Shown here: in pieces, positions 16,343 to 24,706 of the stretch
Layout: each line of letters begins with the position of its first letter
How positions within the stretch are numbered: the first letter of the stretch is position 1
From: Marinilactibacillus sp042660675
GTDB lineage: Bacteria > Bacillota > Bacilli > Lactobacillales > Carnobacteriaceae_A
Length of the DNA: 64,000 nucleotides
Direction of reading: 5' to 3'
Assembly (NCBI RefSeq): GCF_042660675.1
Contig: NZ_JBHSUL010000002.1
Span: 62,001 to 126,000 of the forward strand
Program-made: the position numbers and the translations under genes
The notes under the pieces: generated by a model
Seen by the model: only the letters and a program-made list of their open reading frames with translations
Database searches by the model: none
Told to the model about the DNA's origin: nothing

Positions 16343-17419
16343 GTGTCAGTGTTTGAAAATTGGATCGAGTATTTAAATGACGTAGGATTATCGTACTGGC
16401 TAGGTGGAATTCTTGGCGTTATTGGAATATTTGTTATCAGGTTTGTTTTAAAGAAAATTGGAGAACGATTGATTCAATCTGAAAGATTGGTCGCCTTATG
16501 GAAAACATTTCTCAACTGGAGTACGCTTTTTATACTCATTATTTTCCTATTGAGTTATTTATCGAATACTCCTTGGCTTTACGATACGCTGTTTGTTTTT
16601 GGAGATACAAACGTCTCTATTTTCTTGGTTTTGGCTGTCTTATTTGTCGTTGTCGTTGCTGTCCGGTTTTCAAATGCAGTTAAACGCTACGTTCTCCCTA
16701 CTCTATATTCAAAATATGAGTTAGATAAAGGGATGCAGGCAACATTCAATACACTATTTCAATATGTGGTCGTAGCGATTGCGATTCTAGTAGCTCTTTC
16801 TTCTTTAGGATTTAACTTAACAAGCTTGACCGTTGTTGTCAGTGTATTAGGAGTTGGAATTGGGTTTGGACTTCAAAATATTATGTCTAACTTTATTTCA
16901 GGTCTGATTATTTTGTTTGAGCGTCCAGTAAAAGTGGGCGATCGCATTATCATTGATGACACAATTGCGGACGTTGAAGAAATTAAAATGCGTGCGACAA
17001 TTGTGCGGACAAGAGCGAACGAGCGTATGATCATTCCAAATTCATTTTTCTTGGAAGAAAAATTTATCAATCGTTCTTACTCGGATACTCGTTTAAGAAT
17101 TTCTATACAGGTGGGCGTATCTTACGATAGTGACGTTAAACTAGTGAAAAAATTACTAGAAGAATCTGTTGTGGAGTTGAAAGAAGAGAAATGGCACAAT
17201 ATCTTAAACGATCCAAAACCAAGAGTGTTCTTCGAAGATTTTGGAGAGTCCTCTTTGGATTTCAAAGTTTGGTTCTGGATTGATCAACAGACAGATGAAA
17301 GAGAATTCCGTGTGCCAAGTGACTTGAGATTCAAGATATTTGAAAAATTCAATGAATATGACATCGAAATTCCTTTCCCACAAAGAGATCTGCACATGAT
17401 TGAACCATCTGATAAATAA
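16343..17419 (+). CDS. MscS-family small-conductance mechanosensitive channel
   Basis: A 358-residue protein. Several N-terminal membrane segments precede the pore helix (VVSVLGVGIGFGLQNIMSNFISGLIILFERPVKVGD, about residues 160-200), followed by the MscS beta domain (TRANERMIIPNSFF) and the alpha-beta C-terminal vestibule. It opens under membrane tension to release solutes after osmotic downshock. The start is GTG with AAAGGGGCGAG upstream. It stands alone with its own terminator. The second mechanosensitive channel of the window is mscL at 36336. Confidence 0.92.
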   Translation: MSVFENWIEYLNDVGLSYWLGGILGVIGIFVIRFVLKKIGERLIQSERLVALWKTFLNWSTLFILIIFLLSYLSNTPWLYDTLFVFGDTNVSIFLVLAVLFVVVVAVRFSNAVKRYVLPTLYSKYELDKGMQATFNTLFQYVVVAIAILVALSSLGFNLTSLTVVVSVLGVGIGFGLQNIMSNFISGLIILFERPVKVGDRIIIDDTIADVEEIKMRATIVRTRANERMIIPNSFFLEEKFINRSYSDTRLRISIQVGVSYDSDVKLVKKLLEESVVELKEEKWHNILNDPKPRVFFEDFGESSLDFKVWFWIDQQTDEREFRVPSDLRFKIFEKFNEYDIEIPFPQRDLHMIEPSDK

Positions 17420-17432
17420 AAAATCTACTAAA

Positions 17433-17466
17433 GATCTGACTCAATTGATGGGTCAGATTTTTTCAT
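17433..17466 (+). terminator. Terminator after the MscS channel gene
   Basis: ATCTGAC/GTCAGAT stem with T6 tail. Confidence 0.8.
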
Positions 17467-17669
17467 TTCAAAAATCATGAGTTATAAAAAAAGTTAGCGA
17501 AAAAAATAATCAGTCAATTACTTTGTAAGATTCATACAAGGAAACCGACTATACAATTCAATATCTCCTATATATTTCCAAAAAAAAGTATAGAAATGTC
17601 AGATGAGCTTAGGTATAATGAGATTATTATAATTATATTTATATTACACAGGGAACGAGGCATCATGAC

Positions 17670-18536
17670 ATGAGATTAGGGGAGAAAATCAAAAGAAGAA
17701 GAAAAGAAATTGGCATGACACAAATCGATCTCGCTGAGGGTATTTGTACGCAAGCTATGGTTAGTCGACTTGAGAAACAAAAAGTACGACCTAGTCGAGA
17801 TCTGATGGAAAAACTCGCTGATAGAATGGATACGCCTATGAGTTTCTTTTATGGAGAGGATTCCTTGGAAACAAGACATTCTCAAGTGAGTCAGTTGTGT
17901 AAAATGGTCAGACAGCATCTTGACCGGAGAGAATATGATTCGGTTGCGTACCTAGTGGAGACGAACCACGAATTAATAGCGAGATCTGTAGGGGATGATA
18001 AGCTATTTTTCGAGTGGATAAAAGGGCTATTGTACACTCATAGAGATGGAGATTACAAAAAAGCACTCAATCATCTGATTTCTATCGAAGAAGGCACGAA
18101 AAAAGGGGAATTACGTGTCGAGATCATTGATAGTATCGGAAACCAGTACCAAAGAATTGATGAATACAAGAAAGCAGAAGAATACTACCAAAAAGGATTC
18201 GAGTCTTTCTCAGAGTGGATGGGTCATGAAAAGAAAGCGAAGTTACTGCTGAATTATTCTTTGTGTCTTTCCAAGCAAGAAAAGAATCGGGAGTCACTGG
18301 AAAAAGTGTTACAGGGACTGGAGTTGCTGATACAGAACAACACACTCTTTTTACTGGGGGATTTCTTTTATCAAAAAGGGTATTGTTTAGAACACTTGGA
18401 TCAAGTGCGCCAAGCAGTCGAATCTTATAAGAAAGCTGCATTTATCTTCGATATTCAACAAAACGAACGATTCGTTACAATGGCAAATCTAGCAATCGAT
18501 GAATTAGTAGAAACTGAAGTAGAACAAAATGGATAA
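17670..18536 (+). CDS. XRE-family regulator with TPR-like C-terminal domain
   Basis: A 288-residue protein. Residues 1-63 are an XRE/Cro helix-turn-helix (LGEKIKRRRKEIGMTQIDLAEGICTQAMVSRLEKQKVRPSRDLMEKLADRM). The rest consists of tetratricopeptide-like helical repeats (for example DEYKKAEEYYQKGFESF), as in PlcR/PrgX/Rap-type peptide-responsive regulators. The start is the ATG 9 nt after GGGAACGAGG; an out-of-frame ATG-ACA-TGA just before it (17665) could form a tiny coupled reading frame. No short pheromone gene is visible beside it. A possible -10 box TATAAT lies near 17614. Confidence 0.85.
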   Translation: MRLGEKIKRRRKEIGMTQIDLAEGICTQAMVSRLEKQKVRPSRDLMEKLADRMDTPMSFFYGEDSLETRHSQVSQLCKMVRQHLDRREYDSVAYLVETNHELIARSVGDDKLFFEWIKGLLYTHRDGDYKKALNHLISIEEGTKKGELRVEIIDSIGNQYQRIDEYKKAEEYYQKGFESFSEWMGHEKKAKLLLNYSLCLSKQEKNRESLEKVLQGLELLIQNNTLFLLGDFFYQKGYCLEHLDQVRQAVESYKKAAFIFDIQQNERFVTMANLAIDELVETEVEQNG

Positions 18537-18540
18537 CACA

Positions 18541-18589
18541 AAAAAGGCACGGAATCTGTCCAAAGAGGATTGATTTTGTGCCTTTTTTT
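18541..18589 (+). terminator. Terminator after the XRE/TPR regulator
   Basis: AAAAAGGCAC/GTGCCTTTTT stem with a 27-nt loop and T7 tail. The A-rich left flank could also stop the converging minus-strand gene. Confidence 0.75.
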
Positions 18590-18644
18590 GGTAGAAAGTA
18601 AGTGAGAATCTAACTAAAGGAAATGCAAACACTCTTTTACTCCG

Positions 18645-19565
18645 TTAGCTTAATGGTGGTAAGTGATGTTCAATCAAAATTCTTTTTGACTCTAGCCATT
18701 CGGGAAGTTGAAGCGTTTCGCCTAAATGTTCTAGAGGCTCATCGACTGAGAAACCAGGTGTATCTGTAGCGATTTCCATAATGATATCACCGTGTTCTTT
18801 GAAGTACATTGCTTTGAAATAATCACGGTCTTTAATTTCGGTCGTTAGATAACCATTCTCCATCAAAAAATTCTGCCAATCTAAGTGGTCCACTTCATCT
18901 TTTGCACGGAAGGCAATATGATGAACGGTACCTACTCCAAAACTTCCAGTAATAGGTTCTACTTTCTTGATATCTAGGGTATGCCCAACTTGTTCGCTAG
19001 ACTTGAATCTAGTATAGGTTTCGGATTCGGCTATTTGTTCAAATCCAAGAACTTGTTCGACCAATTCAGATGTTTTATCTGCATGAGTTGATAATAATTG
19101 AGCGCCTGCGAATCCTAAAATCATTTTATCATCGGGAATGTCTGAAGATTTCCATGTGTGAGTAACGGATCCAGAACGTGCAACAATACCCAAACTCAAG
19201 CCATGCGGATCACTGAAGTAAAGCGTCTCTTCCTCAAATACGATTTCGCGAGTAGCTTTAATATTAAAAGATTGAAGTCTCTCAAACCAGAAATCAAGCG
19301 CATTTGTATCCACTTGAAATAGCGTCGTACCAACCTGGCCAGTCCCAACCGTTCCTTTATAAGCGTTTGGCCAAGGGAAAAAAGTTAAAATAGTTCCGGG
19401 ACTACCTTGTTCATCTCCAAAATATAAATGATACGTTCCTGGATCATCAAAGTTAACCGTTTTTTTAATCAATCGTAGTCCAAGAACAGATGAATAAAAT
19501 GCGACAGTTTCTTTAGGATTACCAACAATTGCGGATATATGATGAATACTCGTTGTTTTTTTCAT
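18645..19565 (-). CDS. VOC-family ring-cleaving dioxygenase, MhqO-like
   Basis: A 306-residue protein with two tandem vicinal-oxygen-chelate modules. The first is IHHISAIVGNPKETVAFYSSVLGLRLIKKTVNFDDPGTYHLYFGD; the second has VHHIAFRAKDEVDHLDW and ends in MEIATDTPGF. The His/Glu metal ligands of the family appear present (HHIS, HHIA, EIATD). Length and composition match Bacillus MhqO/MhqE-type extradiol dioxygenases linked to quinone and catechol tolerance. AGGAGG lies before the ATG. It is monocistronic with its own promoter and a palindrome in the promoter spacer. The substrate is inferred only from family. Confidence 0.8.
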   Translation of the reverse strand: MKKTTSIHHISAIVGNPKETVAFYSSVLGLRLIKKTVNFDDPGTYHLYFGDEQGSPGTILTFFPWPNAYKGTVGTGQVGTTLFQVDTNALDFWFERLQSFNIKATREIVFEEETLYFSDPHGLSLGIVARSGSVTHTWKSSDIPDDKMILGFAGAQLLSTHADKTSELVEQVLGFEQIAESETYTRFKSSEQVGHTLDIKKVEPITGSFGVGTVHHIAFRAKDEVDHLDWQNFLMENGYLTTEIKDRDYFKAMYFKEHGDIIMEIATDTPGFSVDEPLEHLGETLQLPEWLESKRILIEHHLPPLS

Positions 19566-19632
19566 ATTTAGATCCTCCTATGATTTATCTCGAATAAAAC
19601 TATCTCTAATTCGTAATATTTATTATACATGT

Positions 19633-19661
19633 ATTCTATTCCTATAGGATAATAATGTCAA
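19633..19661 (-). promoter_or_regulatory. Promoter of the MhqO-like gene with palindromic operator
   Basis: On the minus strand: TTGACA (19661-19656), 17 nt, TAGAAT (19638-19633). The spacer contains the perfect 10-bp palindrome TCCTATAGGA (19640-19649), suggesting a repressor such as an MhqR- or YodB-type protein encoded elsewhere. Confidence 0.65.
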
Positions 19662-19717
19662 CAGGTATTTAAGCATATTTTAAATTAAAATAAATCACTA
19701 AGATAGTAGTGTAAAAA

Positions 19718-19746
19718 TTGAAATATTATTTCATTTCATACATAAT
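19718..19746 (+). promoter_or_regulatory. mupG promoter overlapped by a 15-bp palindrome (candidate MurR operator)
   Basis: TTGAAA (19718-19723), 17 nt, CATAAT (19741-19746). The perfect palindrome TGAAATATTATTTCA (19719-19733) overlaps the -35 box and spacer. RpiR/MurR-type proteins bind this kind of TGAAA...TTTCA site, and a murR gene ends the operon. Confidence 0.6.
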
Positions 19747-19792
19747 AAAGTAGAAATTAAAAACAGTTTAGTAGAGAGAGGGTCGCTCAATT

Positions 19793-20857
19793 ATGCTTGG
19801 AGCATCGCTTTATTTGTCGCAGAGCGAAGAAATGAACCTTAATAGGATAGATACTTTACACAAGAGAGGCATAAAGACACTGTTTACCTCTTTGCATATA
19901 CCCGAAGAGAATCCCAAACAAACGTTAAGCGGCCTTAAAAAGATTCTACCCAAAATTCAATCCAATCATATGACGCTTACGATCGATGTTTCAACAGGAA
20001 CACTTGAGCAGTACGGTCTATCGAAAGAAGAAGCAACAGCCTTTTTCACAAATCTTGGTATAACGAGCTTGAGAATGGATTATGGCTTTTCTTACAAAGA
20101 AATCAAACAATTTAGTGATACTTTTGAGATTGTGTTGAACGCCAGTACAATTACTGAGGAGACTTGCCAATCATTAATAGCAGCGGGTTTGAATCTGACC
20201 AATATTACCGTGTGCCACAATTACTATCCAAGAGAAAATACGGGATTAGACGCAGCCTTTTTTCTCAGAAGAAATCGGTTTTTAAAAGAGAAAGGATTCA
20301 ATATTCAGGCTTTTATTCCAGGTGATTTAAAGAAAAGAGGTCCGATTTATGCTGGATTACCAACGCTGGAAGCGCACAGAGAGACGGATCCCTTACTTGC
20401 TTATCTAGAACTAAAGAAACACTACCTTGTAGATGAAGTTTTGATTGGAGACATCATGATGACCGAAAATACTCTGGATAGAATCGTTAAGTGGGAAAAA
20501 GAAGGTCTGATGATTTTGCCTGTTCAATTATTGTCGAAGGATCTTCCAGAAAATTTTTATGTTGTCCACCAAAATAGACAAGATGTGGCTAGAGACGTTG
20601 TTCGCTCAGAAGATTCTCGCGTTGTATTGAAAACAAAGAGCATTCAACCAAGTGTTGTGAAAGATCGACCAATTGGAACCGTAACATTGGATAACGATTT
20701 ATATGGAAGATATAAGGGCGAACTACAAATCACAAAAAGAGCGCTACTTGCAGATGATAAAGTCAATGTACTAGCAAGGATTCAAGAGAACTCAGTGGGG
20801 TTACTTGAGTACATTACTGAAAGCGTAAAATTTCAATTTATGGAGGAATCAGAGTAA
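19793..20857 (+). CDS. mupG: MupG-type 6-phospho-N-acetylmuramidase (DUF871)
   Basis: A 354-residue cytosolic protein with a TIM-barrel N-terminal domain (LGASLYLSQSEEMN, TLFTSLHIPEE, LTIDVSTGTLEQYG) and a small C-terminal cyclophilin-like domain (RPIGTVTLDNDLYGRYKGELQIT). Family members cleave MurNAc-6-phosphate from GlcNAc (or from amino-sugar disaccharide phosphate) during cell-wall recycling. It directly precedes murQ with no gap (its stop is followed at once by the next ATG), so the product would feed the etherase. The start follows AGAGAGGG. Length normal for the family. Confidence 0.85.
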   Translation: MLGASLYLSQSEEMNLNRIDTLHKRGIKTLFTSLHIPEENPKQTLSGLKKILPKIQSNHMTLTIDVSTGTLEQYGLSKEEATAFFTNLGITSLRMDYGFSYKEIKQFSDTFEIVLNASTITEETCQSLIAAGLNLTNITVCHNYYPRENTGLDAAFFLRRNRFLKEKGFNIQAFIPGDLKKRGPIYAGLPTLEAHRETDPLLAYLELKKHYLVDEVLIGDIMMTENTLDRIVKWEKEGLMILPVQLLSKDLPENFYVVHQNRQDVARDVVRSEDSRVVLKTKSIQPSVVKDRPIGTVTLDNDLYGRYKGELQITKRALLADDKVNVLARIQENSVGLLEYITESVKFQFMEESE

Positions 20858-21739
20858 ATGAGTACAGAAAATAGAAATCAAAAGTCAATGGAATTGGACC
20901 GCTTATCTATAAAAGAAATGACGCGGTTGATGAATGAAGAAGATGCGACTGTTCCAATTGTCATCCAAGAGAATCTTGATGCAATCAATCAATTGATTGA
21001 AGCAGTGTTCGAACGTATGGAAAGAGGTGGACGCCTATTTTATATTGGTGCTGGAACAAGTGGGCGTTTAGGGATACTAGATGCAGCGGAATGTGTTCCA
21101 ACTTTTGGTATTTCACCTGAATGGGTGCAAGGAATCATAGCGGGTGGAGAAAAAGCAGTCGTAGAAGCGGTAGAAGGAGCAGAAGACTCTTCAGAACTGG
21201 CCGAAGAAGATTTGAAGCGTGTCGAATTGAGCGAAAAAGATGTCGTGATCGGTATCGCCGCAAGTGGAAGAACACCTTACGTAAAAGGGGCACTCCGTTA
21301 TGCGCATTCCGTTGGTGCTCAAACAGGATCCATCTCCAATAACGTAGATGCAGCCATCAGTGAACTGGCGAATTTCCCTGTAGAAGTCGCAACAGGCCCT
21401 GAAGTATTAACGGGATCTACGAGACTAAAAGCTGGGACAGCTCAGAAACTTGTACTGAATATGATCTCTACAGTGACTATGGTAAAATTAGGTAAAGCTT
21501 ATGAAAATTTGATGGTCGATGTTCAGGCAACAAATGAAAAGTTGGTTGATCGTTCTAAAAGAATTATTATGGAAGCGACGGAGTGCTCATTTGAAGAAGC
21601 TGAAAAGTATTATCAAGAATCAGGTTCTGTCAAAACAGCCATCGTTCAGATTCTAGCCAACACAACCATGGAAAATGCAAATGCACTACTAGAGGCACAT
21701 CAGGGTCGTGTGCGTCAGTCCATTCAATCAACACACTAA
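20858..21739 (+). CDS. murQ: N-acetylmuramic acid 6-phosphate etherase
   Basis: A 293-residue SIS-domain enzyme that splits the lactyl ether of MurNAc-6-P to give GlcNAc-6-P and D-lactate. Signature stretches are RLFYIGAGTSGRLGILDAAECVPTF, the catalytic Glu region GAEDSSELAEEDL, IAASGRTPYVKGAL, and GPEVLTGSTRLKAGTAQKLVLN. It sits between mupG and murR, a standard MurNAc-catabolism order in Gram-positives. The ATG follows GGAGGAATC inside the end of mupG. A normal full-length protein. Confidence 0.95.
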   Translation: MSTENRNQKSMELDRLSIKEMTRLMNEEDATVPIVIQENLDAINQLIEAVFERMERGGRLFYIGAGTSGRLGILDAAECVPTFGISPEWVQGIIAGGEKAVVEAVEGAEDSSELAEEDLKRVELSEKDVVIGIAASGRTPYVKGALRYAHSVGAQTGSISNNVDAAISELANFPVEVATGPEVLTGSTRLKAGTAQKLVLNMISTVTMVKLGKAYENLMVDVQATNEKLVDRSKRIIMEATECSFEEAEKYYQESGSVKTAIVQILANTTMENANALLEAHQGRVRQSIQSTH

Positions 21740-21775
21740 AAGCTAGTTCACTAGAAGCCTCAAAGGACGGATCAT

Positions 21776-22627
21776 ATGACGGAGAAAAATATTTTAGGAA
21801 GAATCAATAGTATTAAAGATCAATTACCCAAAGCGGAAAAGAAAATTGCTCAGTTTGTCTTGGATAAACCAGAAGAAGTCGTAAATATGACAGCGTCAAA
21901 ATTGGGAAAGGCTTCTGATTCAAGTGCGGCAACAGTAATCAGACTTTGTAAACGAGTGGATATCTCAAGTTTCACCCAACTTAAGGTACTGATTTCAAGA
22001 GAATTCACGCAAAGTAATCCAGTCGGTTATTCGGATATCACACCAGATGAACCGCTGGATGATATTATGGATAAGTTACTTGGAAACGCGTTTCAAACGA
22101 TGCAAGATACGGTTTCTGTTATTCAAGAGAAAGCTTTACTAGAAGCGGTAGAAGCAATGAAAAATTCTTCAATCATCTATCTGTTTGGAATTGGCGCTTC
22201 AAGTTTGGTAGCAGAAAATATTGCGCACAAATGGAGTAGAATCGGAAAAACGTGTATTAGTTATAAAGATCCACATGCCTTGCTTGCGGCAATGTCTCCT
22301 ACAAAAAAAGGACAGGTTTTTATTGGAATTTCCAATTCAGGAGAGACAAAGGAAATCGTTAAAGTCATGGAACTGGCTAAAAAAAATGGGAGCCAAACGA
22401 TTGCGCTAACCCAGTTTGGTAAGAACAGTCTAACAAAAAGGGCAGACATCTCACTTCAACATGTTAGAGCACAAGAAGGGACAGTCAGAAGTGCCGCAAC
22501 CAGCTCGTTGCATGCGCAGTTTATTTTGGTAGATATTCTATTTTATGCGTATGCTTCAAAAAACTATGATAAAATTATTGATCAAATAAAGTATTCAAGA
22601 GAGCAAATCGAGCATTATGGTTCGTAA
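21776..22627 (+). CDS. murR: MurR/RpiR-family transcriptional regulator
   Basis: A 283-residue regulator. Residues 1-77 form the HTH_6 domain (LPKAEKKIAQFVLDKPEEVVNMTASKLGKASDSSAATVIRLCKRV), and residues about 105-240 an SIS sugar-phosphate-binding domain (IYLFGIGASSLVAENIAHKWSRIGK, IGISNSGETKEIVKV). It is the third gene of the mupG-murQ operon and probably senses MurNAc-6-P to control the promoter at 19718 through the TGAAATATTATTTCA palindrome. The gene name is by context; RpiR proteins for other sugars look similar. Confidence 0.85.
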   Translation: MTEKNILGRINSIKDQLPKAEKKIAQFVLDKPEEVVNMTASKLGKASDSSAATVIRLCKRVDISSFTQLKVLISREFTQSNPVGYSDITPDEPLDDIMDKLLGNAFQTMQDTVSVIQEKALLEAVEAMKNSSIIYLFGIGASSLVAENIAHKWSRIGKTCISYKDPHALLAAMSPTKKGQVFIGISNSGETKEIVKVMELAKKNGSQTIALTQFGKNSLTKRADISLQHVRAQEGTVRSAATSSLHAQFILVDILFYAYASKNYDKIIDQIKYSREQIEHYGS

Positions 22628-22660
22628 ATTTTTACGTCGTGTGAAACCATGCTTTTAATT

Positions 22661-22700
22661 AAAACCGCTAAAGATCAACATGATTCCTTTAGCGGTTTTT
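22661..22700 (+). terminator. Terminator of the mupG-murQ-murR operon
   Basis: AAAACCGCTAAAG/CTTTAGCGGTTTT stem, T-rich tail. Confidence 0.9.
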
Positions 22701-22760
22701 GTATACACAAATTGACTCAATAATTTAAAGAACATCATTCATATAGAAAGGGTGGTAGCA

Positions 22761-23705
22761 ATGACAAAGATTCCTGAGAATTTCAAGGAAATCATGGTGA
22801 AAAATTACGGATCTAAAGTTGAGAACTGGGTCAACGCACTACCGAATCTCTTGTCAAAGAGCGAAGAAATTTTTAATATTCACCATCTGAGACCGTTCGA
22901 GGACTTGTCTTATAATTATGTTGCAGATGGCATGGTTGGGCACTTACCTGTTGTACTGAAATTATCGTTTGAGAAAGAAGCCCTCAAAAGAGAAAAAGAT
23001 GTTCTAAAAGCATTTGAAGGAAGGGGGACTGTTCGGGTTTTGGACTATAACGAGAAACTCGGTGCGCTTTTACTCGAAAAAGTTGTGCCCGGAAAGTCTC
23101 TAGCAAATATGGGAGAAGACCAAAAAGAGGTTAAACAGTTTTGCCAAGTCTTTAAACGACTCCATCAAACACAAGTTAACGTTAACAGTGAAGGTGTACC
23201 GACGCTTGTCGAATGGTTCGCTGCTCTAAAACGATACCGAGAAATTGAGGGAACTACTGGCGATATTCCAGAAGAAGAGATGACCTTAGCTGAAATATTA
23301 TTAGAAGAATTAATTCAAACGACTATAGATCCTGTATTGATGCATGGGGATTTGCATCACGGGAATATTTTAGAGAACCAAGGCGGTGGCTGGAAGGTTA
23401 TTGATCCAAAAGGACTGTTTGGAGATATCCATTTTGAGACTATTCAATATTTGTTGAATTACATAGATCGTCAAGGCGACCCAGATATTGTATTAGAAAG
23501 AAGGATACAGTGGATGTCCTCTTACTTGAATTTAGATCAAATGCGTATTATTAAATGGGGAGTTGTTCGTGGTATTCTTGAGGCCTGTTGGGCACTGGAG
23601 AATGGAGAAGATTTAGACAAAGGACTTGAAATAACCAACCGGTTCAGACGACGACTAAGATTGTTAGCAGAAGTAAAGGAGATTGATAACAATTGTTATT
23701 TTTGA
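22761..23705 (+). CDS. Aminoglycoside/hydroxyurea phosphotransferase family kinase (APH(6)/StrB-like)
   Basis: A 314-residue kinase-fold protein. The catalytic loop is LMHGDLHHGNIL with Asp197 (Brenner motif H-G-D). The metal-binding segment is WKVIDPKGLFGD, whose DPKG replaces the DFG of protein kinases and is typical of the APH(6)/hydroxyurea kinase group (PF04655). The start is the ATG at 22761, with AAAGGGTGG upstream; a GTG three codons earlier overlaps this site. Such genes are common in Gram-positive chromosomes and need not confer resistance. Physiological substrate unknown. No operon partner. Confidence 0.8.
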   Translation: MTKIPENFKEIMVKNYGSKVENWVNALPNLLSKSEEIFNIHHLRPFEDLSYNYVADGMVGHLPVVLKLSFEKEALKREKDVLKAFEGRGTVRVLDYNEKLGALLLEKVVPGKSLANMGEDQKEVKQFCQVFKRLHQTQVNVNSEGVPTLVEWFAALKRYREIEGTTGDIPEEEMTLAEILLEELIQTTIDPVLMHGDLHHGNILENQGGGWKVIDPKGLFGDIHFETIQYLLNYIDRQGDPDIVLERRIQWMSSYLNLDQMRIIKWGVVRGILEACWALENGEDLDKGLEITNRFRRRLRLLAEVKEIDNNCYF

Positions 23706-23755
23706 TAACCTATAAGAAATTTGTCATAATGAAATGAAGAGTGGGCGGTGTAAAT

Positions 23756-24040
23756 ATGTATAAAATAAAGATTACAATAAGAGATGCGCTGATTTATATA
23801 GGAATCCTTATAACGATTGAGATATCTCTAAGAATTAATTTAGATAAAGGCGATAACATACAGAATATCCTCATGAACTTTCTGCCTGGTGCAGGGCTGA
23901 TGTTTTTAGGGCTATCGATAGAGCATAAAGATATGAGTAAAACAATCAGGATAATTGTATTGTCTCTGGCTATTTTTTGGTTAGGATATATCTCGCTCTA
24001 CTATCTGATTGGCTTTCATAATCATCATTGGGGAAATTAA
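23756..24040 (+). CDS. Hypothetical small membrane protein
   Basis: A 94-residue protein with three hydrophobic segments (about residues 6-26, 36-58 and 66-87), ending in a polar His/Gly tail. I do not recognise a family. The start is ATG at 23756 with a weak GGCGG-type site; a GTG at 23741 in frame is possible and would add five residues. It lies between the APH(6)-like kinase and an RDD protein, both on the same strand. Expression is uncertain, but the reading frame is clean and the hydrophobic pattern is protein-like. Confidence 0.55.
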   Translation: MYKIKITIRDALIYIGILITIEISLRINLDKGDNIQNILMNFLPGAGLMFLGLSIEHKDMSKTIRIIVLSLAIFWLGYISLYYLIGFHNHHWGN

Positions 24041-24175
24041 CTTTGAGTACATATTTATCAAAACACTTCAAATAACGCATAATAAGCCAACTTACTAACA
24101 GTGGATTAAAGTCTGACGTGAACGGTTGGCTATTTATATTTGCTCTATTCGTTACGACAAACTGGAGGGATTGAT

Positions 24176-24691
24176 ATGAAAAAGGATAATCCAATAAACT
24201 GGCGTATCAGATTGAAAGAACTGTTAGTAGACTATGTGGCAATCTTAGTCTATCTAGTAGCGTTATTGATTGTGAATTTGATGATCTATTTTTTCATACT
24301 AGATGGCATACCTGAATTTACAATGAATCAAGCAAAAATCGTTGCGACGGTAGAGTCCGTTATACCGATCGTTATTTGGTTTACGGTCATGGACTACAGT
24401 AAGCCTTTTGGTACATTTGGTAAGCGAAAAGCAAAGCTTGAAGTGGTGTATATGAACCGATCGTTCTGGAGAAGCCTCACTCGAAATGTTGTTAAGTTTC
24501 TTCCTTGGCAACTTGCACACTTAGGTGTAATTGAAGGAATCTACACAGAATTTGGAGCGATAAGCTCAATTCTATTCACCAATGCGGGTATTTTTCTAGG
24601 ATTGATTTTACTTTGGATGGGATTTTTCCGAAAAGACCGACGCCATTTGGGGGATCTTTTGGCTGGAACACAGGTTACCTTAAAAAAATAG
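24176..24691 (+). CDS. RDD-family membrane protein
   Basis: A 171-residue protein with about four membrane segments. It fits the RDD family, with Arg and Asp residues in the first helix (WRIRLKELLVDYVAILVYLVAL) and the C-terminal RKDRRHLGDLLAGTQVTLKK. The middle KPFGTFGKRKAKLEVV resembles the conserved loop. The start is ATG 24176 after GGAGGGATTG; upstream codons from 24140 lack a site. RDD proteins have mostly unknown function, some being ion exchangers. A weak AGCCAAC/GTTGGCT inverted repeat (24084-24131) lies in the gap upstream. Confidence 0.75.
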   Translation: MKKDNPINWRIRLKELLVDYVAILVYLVALLIVNLMIYFFILDGIPEFTMNQAKIVATVESVIPIVIWFTVMDYSKPFGTFGKRKAKLEVVYMNRSFWRSLTRNVVKFLPWQLAHLGVIEGIYTEFGAISSILFTNAGIFLGLILLWMGFFRKDRRHLGDLLAGTQVTLKK

Positions 24692-24706
24692 AAAAATTTG
24701 CGGATA

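Noticed and set aside
17670..18536. Peptide-pheromone quorum system with the XRE/TPR regulator
   Set aside because: No short secreted peptide gene is visible on either side; the tiny ATG-ACA-TGA before the start is not a pheromone precursor.
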